In this document: positions 36,641-47,900 of the stretch, in pieces
How positions within the stretch are numbered: the stretch's first letter is position 1
How the letters are laid out: each line of letters opens with the position of its first letter
NCBI GenBank assembly: GCA_009760855.2
Contig: WPIO01000039.1
Coordinates: forward strand, 3,244,501 to 3,308,500
From: Cristatella mucedo
Taxonomy: Eukaryota > Bryozoa > Phylactolaemata > Cristatellidae
Reading direction: 5' to 3'
DNA: 64,000 bases
Notes under the pieces: generated by a model
Told to the model about the DNA's origin: nothing
The model's database searches: none
Seen by the model: the letters and a program-made list of their open reading frames with translations, nothing else
Made by a program: the position numbers and the translations under genes

Positions 36641-39600
36641 GCCTTTTAACTTTCGGGCGACACTAGGCTTGCCAGTTGCTGGTTTTCCAGTAGGCTGCGA
36701 TCAAAGGACTTCATTCCGTTGGCGGCCGTGTACCTTACAGCTGCCGTGTGGGTGCCAGTATATTTTATCAGTATATCAGGTCTCAAGACTGAAGCGTCTA
36801 TGGCTGCCTTACTTACCTTCCTATGTCTGCTGTTGAGTTCCCTACGCATGAAATGACCTGCGGGCCTCTTTGTGTAGCAGATGTCTGACGAGTTTGTATG
36901 ACGAGTGCATTCGTTTTGCAAAGCGTAGTCATCGGGCTTTTGCTTGACTGGGGTCTTAAAAGCTTCATAGAGCATGAGGAGGCGTGCTGGAAGCCGGCGT
37001 GGAAGTGCTTAACGTAGGGCAGGAGAGAGATTTTGTGTGATTTTGTCACATAAGGCGTTGCGGTCCGTTCAGTCTCCGGCTAAAAAAGAAAACGATTACG
37101 GCCAAGGCTGAATATGCGCACTGACGGAACCCCCTTCCGGTAGCCTCTTCGACAAAAGAGACCGACCCACTCACTCGGAGAGCTCGTAGCGGCGCTCCGA
37201 AGGCTCTCTGTCGTCCGGCAGGCTTACGTAAGCTCGTCTAAAAAAAAATCAATAGCGTCCCTCCGAAGAAGCAGCTCGGGAGACTCTGCCTCTAGGGATA
37301 TGCTGCGAATCGAAGGCGCCCGTCCCAGAGAGAGGCTCCCTAGCCGGTCTAGTGAATTACCATTTCTCCCTTTGGGAGAGGCTCAACCTCCGTGCAGACG
37401 GCTCTCCGCCCGGAAGCCTCTATGGTCCCGCACGATAAAAAAATGTCTTCGAACTCAATTTAAAGAGCCCATAGTTGCACCCTCTAGGTTCGCAACGCTG
37501 CGGCAGGCCCGCGAGACCGGTCAGAGAAGAAATACCACCTCAGCTCCTCTAAAAATGCGATCGCTAGCTTAAGAAAATGAGAATGCCTCCTCTGGAAAGA
37601 GTTGCTCTAGCGGCCTTTTTGCCCCGCATGAAAGACGTAATGACATAATTGCCACTGGCGAAACGAGTTACGAAACAAATTGGCTCGCTGCCTGGCAAAC
37701 CTCTAGGACGGCTTTTCTAAGCCAGCTAGCCACTATGGGGGAGCCTGCAGCCAGTGGTGCAGCCAAGGTCATTTTCCACACTAACGTGGGGCAGCAGCGT
37801 TGACGACCCGCGTGTTCCTACAATCCCTGACAGCCACCGACGCCGTAATTATATTGACAGTCTAGTCAAGGAATGACTGCCGAGTTCGTAAGGAATAAAC
37901 GCTTATAGTTTTTCGTTATCGACTATTAATTTGGGGTCTAGCTCAGTCTACATGAAAACTTTGCTCGTCCTGCTCTTCTACATACATAAAAGTTTTGCAT
38001 GGCTCCCCCTAGTAAAAATTCTGACGTCACTGCAGATAGCCACACGGAAAGAGCAATCAGGCGAGAAGCTCAAGGCAAAAAGGAATGGCTGTAATTTTGG
38101 CTGGGGCAGGTCGACCCCCGCCCTTTCAGCCATGACTATCGAGGAAGGGGTAAAGCCCCCCCCCCACCCCGCCCCGGTTTCGTGGGATTTTCGGGGGCTC
38201 AACTATGTCCGGGCGCCTGAGCCAGCCCACGTACAGGGTGCACGAATTTTTACGATCCAGGTCTCGAGTTCCGCGGCAAGCTAACGTGTTGCCCAATGCA
38301 AGCGAGACGGTAGCAGCTGAGGCTAGGAGTATAAATCGGCATTGTATCCGCAGACCTTTACGATTGACCTCTAAAATTGGTGAGCTGCAAGAGTCGGCTT
38401 TTCGGGGTCGAAGCTTGAAGGAAAAGATGTCAGCGAGTTTATCTGAAAACGCTAGATTTAATTTAACTGCACAGGTGCCCTACTATCGCTGCCACGCTGA
38501 AGTTCTAGGCGCCAAATATGTCCTTCGTTACGTTGGGGGATTTCGTGCAGACCGTAGATAGACGGCCAGCCTAAAAAAGGACGCGGTGAATACCGAACAT
38601 ACAGTAAGTCAATGAACCAAGCGTGCGAGAAGACGGGCATCTCGACCGAGTCGCCGAGTACGGGCTAGCTTCAGAGCTCTGTGCCCTAACGACGTGAGTG
38701 CTATCGACTAAGCGGGGGTCGTATGAAGGCTTTCTAGCCTGCGAGCCTCTATCGGCAATCGATATGGAGTCAAACTCGGGCACCCTTAATGGAAAGTTGG
38801 GTTGGGGTGGCTTGGTAGGCCAAGACTGGTCCTAGCGAGCTCGTATAGTTGAGACTACTACGATAACGATCAAGCCGTAACTCGAACTATAGTAGCCAAC
38901 ACGGATTCGCGCGACCGGATTTCGTTTGCTTCCGTATTTCTACATTGATGGCGGCTGCAAAAGTAATACCAAATGCATAACCGAGTGAATGCCATGGTAT
39001 CTGGTTACTGCTATCTTGCTAGGTGATACTCGCGGGCCCCGGGTCTGGCGCTCACCAATTAGCACCGCATTTTAGCAGATTACGAAGAACGTTTCGCAGT
39101 GAGCGCTATCAGTCCCGTAGTTTTGTAGCTTGTGTTGTCGTCGCGAACGGCACAGAACGCTAGCCGACTAGCAACAGCACAGGTTTATTCTCCCTACACA
39201 CGGAGCAGGGCGAAGCACGACTCTCCTCGCCCCTCTCGCCCACCAGAGTCCCCCCCCCCGACTCCCTTGTCGTAACAATCACCAATAGCACGTCCCGACT
39301 GCCTACCACATCGAGTGTCACAACCCACTCACTCGTACAACAATCAGGGGCAGTGTCATCAATTAAATGAAACCACAGTTTTGCAAAGGCATGCTTCAAC
39401 ATTCAAATAAGAAATTTGGGCCAAGAAAAAATTAGAGCGTGGCTTCAAAAACAAGAAACCAGATCTCATAAATCGAATATTGAATGGTACTTTTTGTCTG
39501 GCGAGTTTCTGCTCGCTATAATGATTGTCGCTCTATAAGCCAAACCAGAAATAGGGAAACAACAGGCTCGAAAAATGTAAATTGTTTAGGACTGTGGGTC

Positions 39601-40923
39601 GCGGGTTAGAAAGATGGTCCAAAATTTGTTACCGCTGAAAAACTGTATGATGCAAACTCGTCCATCTTATATGAGTTAGCATTTCCTAACGAAAGTTCTG
39701 AAGCATGATCCTCACATAACTGGCTATCACCTCTTGTCTAACGCTGGAACCGCATTCAGTAACTTTTAATGCTTGCTCAGAACAGAACATCCGTAATAAG
39801 CAAAGATGGAACCCGCCCCCGACATTGATGAACGCCGGCAAATAAAAGGAAGATCGATGAGGGTATGAATAACAGCATGTATTGCAAATTACCTTAATAG
39901 TGAATTTCTTTAGCAATTTGAGAACTCATGAGCCACTGGAGAACTGAACTTACTTTAAGACCATCAAATAAGCTCGGAAGGCTGCACACGAACTGATACA
40001 GTAGGTGACAAAAAAATGATCATAACATCCACGACTACTCAAAATGAACCAAAGGCTCTATGGAATATCTTGGCCTTCTCTTTAAATGCCTAGAAAGATG
40101 TCACAAGTTCAATCGGTAGAGATGTCCTGGCTTTAGGTGCACACTAACTCAGGCTACGGTCTCCAATAATTGAGGTTATCAGAATGACCTGCTTGAGAAG
40201 AAGAACATTTGTCCAGCTGATCCAACAACCTCATTTCCATACCATTAGATAAATAGATACAAGAGAAATAAAGGACCTACAGCGTAGCTAGAAGACAATG
40301 GAACTTCGTCCTGCTTTGGTGTACAGTGTAGGAAGGAGTTAAGTGGTGTATACTGGCAGTTGGGACTAAGACGACTGGAAAACGCAGTTGCTTGACTGCA
40401 CGCTTGCCATTAACGTGCGAAAGATAATAGCAGCTACTTTCTTAGCTTTGGTCGCTCGTCTAATCGCAAAGTTCAACCATGCAGCAATTTATAAAATCGT
40501 CCTCTGCGGATGTTACAACATCGTAAGAGTGCTGTTTACAGTCGCAAGCTTTACCCCGAGTCATTCTCTAAACATCTCACGCATTCACCGTACTGTGCCT
40601 ACAGTTAGCACATCAGCAGACTGACGTGCTTTCAAGTCGAACGCAAGCTCTTAGCCGATGCTGGCATGGAATACCCAGGATACATGTCCCACGACGGAAA
40701 TGTACCTGGCTTACATACCAGTGGCTACCGCGGTGCATTCGGCAACTAAAGCTTATCACGTGTAACTTATCAAGTATTGGAAAAAACACCCACTGAATGG
40801 TACGTATAGCTGTTGACCAGGTTGTTAACAACACGAACGAATTACTGCCCATACATTGCCAATTTTCAATGTCGCATTACATTAATCTCGCGAAACCTTC
40901 AGACCCTTGACATCAATATTGCA
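36641..40923. other. Intergenic stretch; no recognised gene; G+C-richer block at 37.0-39.4 kb
   Basis: No exon with conserved protein similarity was found. From about 37.05 to 39.4 kb the sequence looks richer in G+C and CpG than its flanks, with C-runs at 38156-38165 and 39250-39257. Two longer frames (37300-37572 and 37931-38284, plus) and one at 38205-38561 are Arg/Ser-rich and unlike anything known to me. The minus frame 36975-36646 (with DILIKYTGTHTAAVRYTAAN) might be a repeat-element remnant. Seen only by eye; no function proposed. Confidence 0.5.
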
Positions 40924-43900
40924 CTTGATATTGCACTTGATAAAGCGCCCTCAGAGAACTTAATCTCTTTCTAGGCGCTTTACATTTGCTGCAAAGTGAT
41001 ATGCAACAGAATAGTAAGTAAAATCATGCTTGAAAAACAAACAAAATGAATAATATGGTTAGGGGTGAAATGCACAGGGTCAACATGCAATTGTGGTTAG
41101 TGGCAGCATGCACAGTGTCAGCACACATAAGCACAACAAGGACGAATCACAGGGACCCACTAAATGCTGTCCTAAATAGGTGTGTTTTTAAGTTTCTTTT
41201 AAATGTGGTCAGGTCAGGGGATGTTCTGATGCAGGTCGGGAGGGAGTTCCAGGCTTTGGGAGCATACGAGCTAAATGCATGGTCTCCAAAGGATTTAAGG
41301 TTTGTATGAGGTATTTCTAGACTGTTGGATTCCGAAAAGCGAGTGGTACGATGCTTGGCCTGATGGGGTAGTATATCTGAAAGATAGGCTGGAGCCATAG
41401 AATGGAGAGGCCTAAAAGTGAGCGACAAAACCTTGAAGTCAATCCGTTGCCTCATTGGTAGCCAGTGCAGGTCGGCGAGAAGTGGAGTAATGTGGCAACT
41501 GTGACGCTCACGACAGACAAGCCTAGCTGCCGAGTTTTGCACCAGCTGCAATCGCCTGATCGCACATGCTGGTAGGCCAGTAAGCAGTGAGTTGCAGAAG
41601 TCGAGACGCGATGTCACGAATGCATGGACCAACTTGGACGTGGTATCCTTATCTAAACAAGCCCGAATTTTAGCAATGATATGAAGCTGAAAATAGGCAG
41701 ATTTGACTGTGGAGCTGATGTGGTCGTCTAACGAGAGGTCGCTTTGGAATATGACACCTAGATTTCGAGCTGATTCAACTGGAGATATGCTGGCAGAGCC
41801 AATTTTGAAAGTCAGCCTTTCCAATTTCTGAATCACACTGGGTTTGCCCATAACTAGTAAGTTAGTTTTATCATCGTTTAGTTTTAGAAAATGTGCTGCC
41901 CTCCATGTGCGGGTGTCATCAATATATGCAGCAAGGGAGTTGAGAGAATTTGAGGTGCTCGAAGGCTGGGGGGATCAAAGCAAAGGTACAACTGAGTGTC
42001 ATCCGCATAGAAGTGAAAGCCTAGATTGTGCTTGGCAATCACATCAGCAAGAGGGAGAGTATAAACGGTGAAAAGGACCGGATCTAGCACAGAGCCCTGA
42101 GGTACTCCATATTTTAGAGGTACTTCAGATGATCTTTGTCCATTCACATCAACACTCTGGAGTCTCCCACTGAGATAGGACCTGAACCACTGCAGAGCAG
42201 TGCCAGTGATGCCCAGGCGAGATGAGAGGCGCTCTAGAAGTACTTTGTGATCGACGGTATCGAAAGCTGCCAGCAAAAGATCGAGCAAAACAAGAAGAGA
42301 CACTCTACCCATGTCTGCATTCCTAAGTAGGTCGTTGTATACCCGAAGCAATGCTGACTCTGTGGAGTGATTAGCTCTAAAGCCAGACTGGAACTTACTA
42401 GCAAGGTGTGAGGTTTCGATATACGAGTTCAGCTGGTCTGCCACGACCCGTTTCAGTGTCTTTGATAGGAATGGTAGAAGGGAGACTGGGCGGTAGTTGC
42501 TTAAGTTCTCTTGGTCTAGTGTAGCTTTCTTGAGAAGTGGCCTGACTACAGCTTTTTTGAAAGGTGCTGGGACCTGACCTGAGGCTAATGACATATTAAT
42601 GATGTTGGTTATGCATGGCAGCAGCAGATCAATGCAACGTAGGAGCAGGACATGGGAATAGGGTCCAGTGGACTTGTTGTCTTCTTTGATTGAGATACGA
42701 GCTTTAGGACTAGATCACTAGTGACCTGCTTAAATGCAGACATTGAAGTGCAGCCAAGAACCGAGGAACAGCATTCTAGTGGGAAGGTTGTCATCGCAGG
42801 GATGGATTCCCTGATTTTGTCTATCTTCTGCACAAAGAATCGAGAGAAGCGATCGGCTAGATCATCACAAGGATCATCAGGTAAGGAGCTAACCTCGGAA
42901 CGGTTGAGGAGATGGTTTATTGTCGACATCAGCATTTTTGGATTGTGCATCTGTGATTCAACAATGTTTCTATAGAAGCTAGACTTAGCCTTTGCTAGGA
43001 TCGATTGGTACGACCTACAGTAGTCTTCATATGCCTGTCGATGGACAGTTAGTCCGGATCTTTTGTATGCCTTTTCAAGCTTTCGTTTAGTAGACTTGGC
43101 TAGTTTAATGTCTGTGGTAAACCATAGGCCGTTGGGCGGGGGCGCACAGTGCGCTTTGTCAGAGGTGCAAACTCGTCGAGCGTGTCAGCTAGTGTCATGT
43201 TGTAGCAATCTACCAGTGATGACAGATCGGAGGGAGGACTGAGCAGCAAAGGTGAAGCAGATATTCTCGCACGGACAGCATCGATGTCAAGGGTCTTGAG
43301 GTTTCGCGATTAACAGGTTATTTTAGAGAATGTGGGCACACACTGTAGATTGAATGAGATCTGCATGTGGTCAGATAAGCAGGATTTGGTGATAATTGGT
43401 GATGACAAAGTGTAGTTATATGAGAAAATTTGGTCGAGTGTGTGACCCTTGATGTGGGTAGGGCCATGCACATGAGCCACAAGAGATAATGAGTCTGTCA
43501 ATGCACGAAATTCGGTGCTGAAAGCGTCAGATAAGTTATGAAAGTGAACGTTGAAATCACCCATAACTAGGAAGGATCGATTTCTTGCACACAGAATCGA
43601 AATGAGATCGGAGAAATCTGAGATAAAAGAGGATTTGGTACCTGGTGGGCGATAGACTACTGCCACTATCGGTAGCTTGTTTTCGGGTGAGACCAGGACA
43701 ATTGATTCAAAAGACTGCTTCGAGGGTACCGCAAATGGCTTGAAGTTGAATTTCGAGCATATGATAATAGCAGCTCCACCTCCAGTTTTGATTGATCTAG
43801 GGGTGTGAAAGAACGTGAAACCAGATGGAGTAGCGTCTTTAATTGTCGGGCAGTTTATCGATTTCAGCCAAGTTTCAGTTAGGGCGAGCAGGTCGATACC

Positions 43901-44090
43901 ATTTTCAGAAATAAGGTTGTTTATTACTAGAGGTTTATTGCACATTGAGCGAGGATTCCAAAGGCAAGCGTTAAGTCTGGCCGATTGGGTTACAATAGGC
44001 CTGACGACCGCTAAGTTAGAGAGATCAATGCTACCAGCTAGACAATATCTTTCCCAACCTGCTGCTTAACCTCCTTCTGACCTGTCATCA
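40924..44090 (-). mobile_element. L2-clade LINE, best-preserved copy (endonuclease + reverse transcriptase, 5'-truncated)
   Basis: Non-LTR retrotransposon copy read on the minus strand. An apurinic-type endonuclease domain is in the open frame 43945-43310, with LLALTETWL, VVYRPPG, FLVMGDFNVH and a terminal SDH motif. A linker frame is 42950-42609. The reverse transcriptase frame 42594-41884 has FQSGFRANHSTESAL, AAFDTVDH, GVPQGSVLDPVLF and the catalytic FYADDTQLYL. The post-RT part is in 41851-41147 (HITPLLADLHWLP, DFKVLSLTF, AFSSYAPKAWNSLP). The 3' end is a hairpin (AAAGCGCC...GGGCGCTTT) at about 40990-40943. Several frame breaks, including one after CFDP near 41970, make it non-autonomous now. 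No ORF1 was seen. Confidence 0.93.
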
Positions 44091-44142
44091 TCAGTAGAAT
44101 GCTACAACACGAAGCTAGCTGACATGTTCAGTTATTACTCTT

Positions 44143-44757
44143 GAGTTTATACTCTCACTCTGACCGATGCGATTGCCAAGCACAACTGAGGATTTCACTT
44201 CTACACAGATGGCATCTCAATCGTACCTCTGCTTTGATACCGCCCAACCCTCCAGCATGTCGAATTCTCTTTATCCTCTTGCTGCCTGTATTGACGAGAT
44301 ACCCACATGGATGACAGAAAACTTTCTTAAATTGAATGATGATCCAACCAACTTACTAGTAATACACAAAAGTAAAATAAAGAAAATGGAACTTAATGCT
44401 CAAATCGGCTCTGCCAGCACATCTGCTGCTCCAAAGTGACCTTTCATTAGACGACTACATCAGCTACAGTCATCCTACTTTCAGCTACATGATATTGCTA
44501 AAATTCGGGTTTGCTCAGACAGGGATACTACATCTAAATTGGTTCATGCATTTGTAAAAACCGTCTTGACTGCTGCAACTCACTGCTTGCTGATCTAACG
44601 GCATTTGCAATCGCAAGGTTGGTGCAAAACTCTGCAGCTACGCTTCTGTCGTGAGCGTTGCAGTTGTCACATTGCTTCTCGCCGACCTGCACCGGCAACC
44701 AGTCAAGCAACGGATTGACTTCAAGGTTTTGTCGCTCACTTTTAGGTCCTTTCATTG
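44143..44757 (+). mobile_element. Old L2 LINE fragment (RT to post-RT)
   Basis: Echoes the RT core (a decayed FHFYADDTQLYL region at 44190-44230), then WMTENFLKLNDD and QRIDFKVL...TFRSFH at 44710-44755. Oriented opposite to the neighbouring long copy and separated from its 5' end by ~50 bp. Confidence 0.78.
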
Positions 44758-44945
44758 CAACTGTTTGTCGCGATATTCAGACAAGCCTCAGCCACTATAT
44801 GAATGGCTGAAAAAGAATGCCAAGTCGTGACTGTAAACCTTGAATATATAAATCATGTATTGAACAGTCGCTATGTACACGTACAGGAATCTAGTGAAAT
44901 GTAGAATACTCAGGTGCCGGGTACAAGTTTACAAAATAAGCTGGC

Positions 44946-47900
44946 TCAGCTCTCTCCTCCACCATCAACTTGTTGAATGAGAGTGATGTTGTCGCCTTTT
45001 AACATGATCCTTCCTGTGACAGAACAAGTAATGCATGAACAGCTTCGGCTGCTATATACAGTGTGATAACATGTGATCAGAGCATACTACAATCTAAGCC
45101 AGGAAAAGTAAACCAAAACTTGAGTTTCAAGACATGAGGCTCACCGACATTAACGTAAGTAATAAACGACCATGTAGGTATTTACAAGTATAAGATCACC
45201 ACAAACAAGCAGCACCATAACAGCCTAAACAGATGCACACACAAACACACATTCACGGAGGCAGCAGAACAAGCATGAGGGTGCCAGCTAATACACGACA
45301 CAGAGCAGTAACTATGTATTTACTTCATCGGCATTCACCAGATTTTTTTCTAGTTTTATCACAGCCTGACTGCCTGCAATCCTGCTTCACAGCACATGAA
45401 TACATACGTGCCGAGCTGATTTGGCCCAGTGGTTAAGGTGCTCGCCCCGACCAAGGCCGTAGGCTCGAGCCGTGTGGCAGATGTGAAGCGCCTGAATAGA
45501 GATTAGGTTCTCTTAATGCGCTATACAAATGAATTATATATATATATATTTATACACCTGCATTAATGGAATGATTACATAAACCTGCACAGAGCACACA
45601 CAGCCGCACTCGCACACAAGCACGCACACAGAAGCACAATCCAAATCGAAGAGAGCTCTAGTGGAGACAAGCGAGAAAGGAAAACCACCAACTGCTAGTA
45701 CATACTCGGTTTTGGGGCCCGTCAGTGAAGTTGGGCAGGGATTTACACCTGGCTTGCAAAGGAGCAGCAGCCACCAATAGGCCCACGATGCGAGCAGGAC
45801 AGGGAAACCAAAGCCAGTTGATTTGAAAATAAACACCATGGCGATGAAAAAAATGCAGCCTTAGCAGAACGTTCAGCAGAATTATTTCATCTAGCCCCCA
45901 TTGGCTATCAAACTTGAGCACACAAAGAAATGAGGACGATAGATTTTCTCCAGCTATTAAGTTGAGCCCAATTACCCCACACCCTGGAGGCAAAGTCATT
46001 CAACATAATCGATAAACAGCAAACACAGTAGCAAAGAATTCAATACACAAGGCAAAAATTCAGGTACTGATGAACTTCAGAGGTACCAACCCAGCGGCTT
46101 CCTGTTTTTTGTTTTCATGTGAACCTCTTCTGCATCATCAAGGACCAGATTCATGTACTCGTCGAACCCCTACAGCAAACCACGAAGGACAGTCATAATA
46201 TACATATGAAACATAGCATAAACATAATACTCGAGTCACACCGTCACAAATGAACGAATCCCAAACAGCATGTTATTGACGTCTGTAGTCCTTCAGGCTT
46301 GCAAACGTTGCAGAGTAAACAGCCAGGCAGGCACAACAAAGGTATTACTAGTGCCGAGAAAGCAACCAACATAGCTTGGCTAAATTATGCCTAAAATAAG
46401 CAATGACTACATCTATCCGTATTAGCTCGAGGAAGCTCGGCCACTAGAAGTTAATCAATGCAAGGAATACAGCAGTGAGTTTGTAGTGCACCTGTTTATA
46501 AGTAGAACAACCAATTCACGACTACCGTTTAACTGCTTAAAGTTAGCTAAATTTTAAAGTACAGAAAGGCTAGCAAGGTAACATCAAGCTAATGGAATCA
46601 AATTTGTTATGACTGGCAGGTGCAAGCGACTTACTTCACTATCAGGATGGTGGGTTTAAGGGGAGTTGTGCCATGCTAGAAACACAATACCCAACAAGCG
46701 AGTTCAAACCAACACTGATTTTCCGCTGCCGTGCCAAAACTAACGCCCACTTCAAAGAACAAATGAGCATTCAATGAGCATCTCGGCTCAAGAAAATCGA
46801 CCAGACGAAAGTAAAGAATGAAAAGAGGAATATTTAAAAGACTAAAGCTTTTCGTTGCCCAGCTCCAATAATCTCTCAACAACCGACCTCTGTTATGCTT
46901 ACCGACAAGCAAGCTCTCCTATACTAATTATTCACAAGCTCACCTTATTTCGCACGAATCGAGCAAGGCACAGACTCAAAAGGGCCGACTGGAAGAGCAC
47001 AGCAATGTGAAATAAATTTACTGAATAAAAATGCTGCGGCCATCACAGCCCTTGTCCTTACGGGGAAACTTAAGAAAAAAGCCACAGCATGCAATCATAA
47101 ACACCAAGTTCAACCAGTGGCTCATACAGCTGGCAAGCGACTAACAACTGAAACCCATTATGGAACCGTGGGTGGGGGGTGGGTGGGAAGGCAACAGCTT
47201 AGACCATTGTTTATTAGGGGACAAATCTGGCGAAAAGAGGGAATAAAAGGAGCTGGAAGGGAGAATATTCAAGGATCGAAACATCGGTGACCAACCCTAC
47301 ACGCAAGAGAATATGTGAATACATGACTACAGGTAAAAGCATGCAGCCAAGAGAACTCGAGCTTACCATCGGTGCTCTACAGGGTCACCAGCACCGTTTA
47401 CATCACTCAACAAAGTGTGAGAAGCATGGTAAAACTGAAGAAAATAAACACAGTACAGAAACTAGGTAATGAACGTAACAACCAACAGAGGACAGATAAA
47501 GAGAAGTTTCTCAAATCGGCAGTAGGGGAAAGGACAAGACGACAACGCTGTGCAACAACTAAGTATCGAGTTCCACAGTCTCAGACACACGCAGCTGTCC
47601 TGCATGTTGACAGAAATTAGTCAGACCGAGCTGTGGCTTGTGCCGTCAGTTTGGCTAGTGGTGGCGCTGCAGCACCACAAAGTTAATGAGACACGAGGTA
47701 AGATTTAAATAACAAAGTAGCATAGCTATTCTCGACCATGGTCGAAACTGACTTGCTTTGAATTGTTGAGGTGGGCTAAAACGATCACGGCACAATCTTT
47801 ATAAACACTACAGCATCCCCTGGATGTTTTTAATTTTTTTTTTATAGCACTTTACAGAGCAGATGAGCATCGGCAGGCTGTCCAATATTGCAGACGGACC

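Noticed and set aside
41147-43945. Long minus-strand frames that could be listed as host genes
   Set aside because: Endonuclease and YADD reverse transcriptase motifs and repeated copies show they belong to an L2 LINE.
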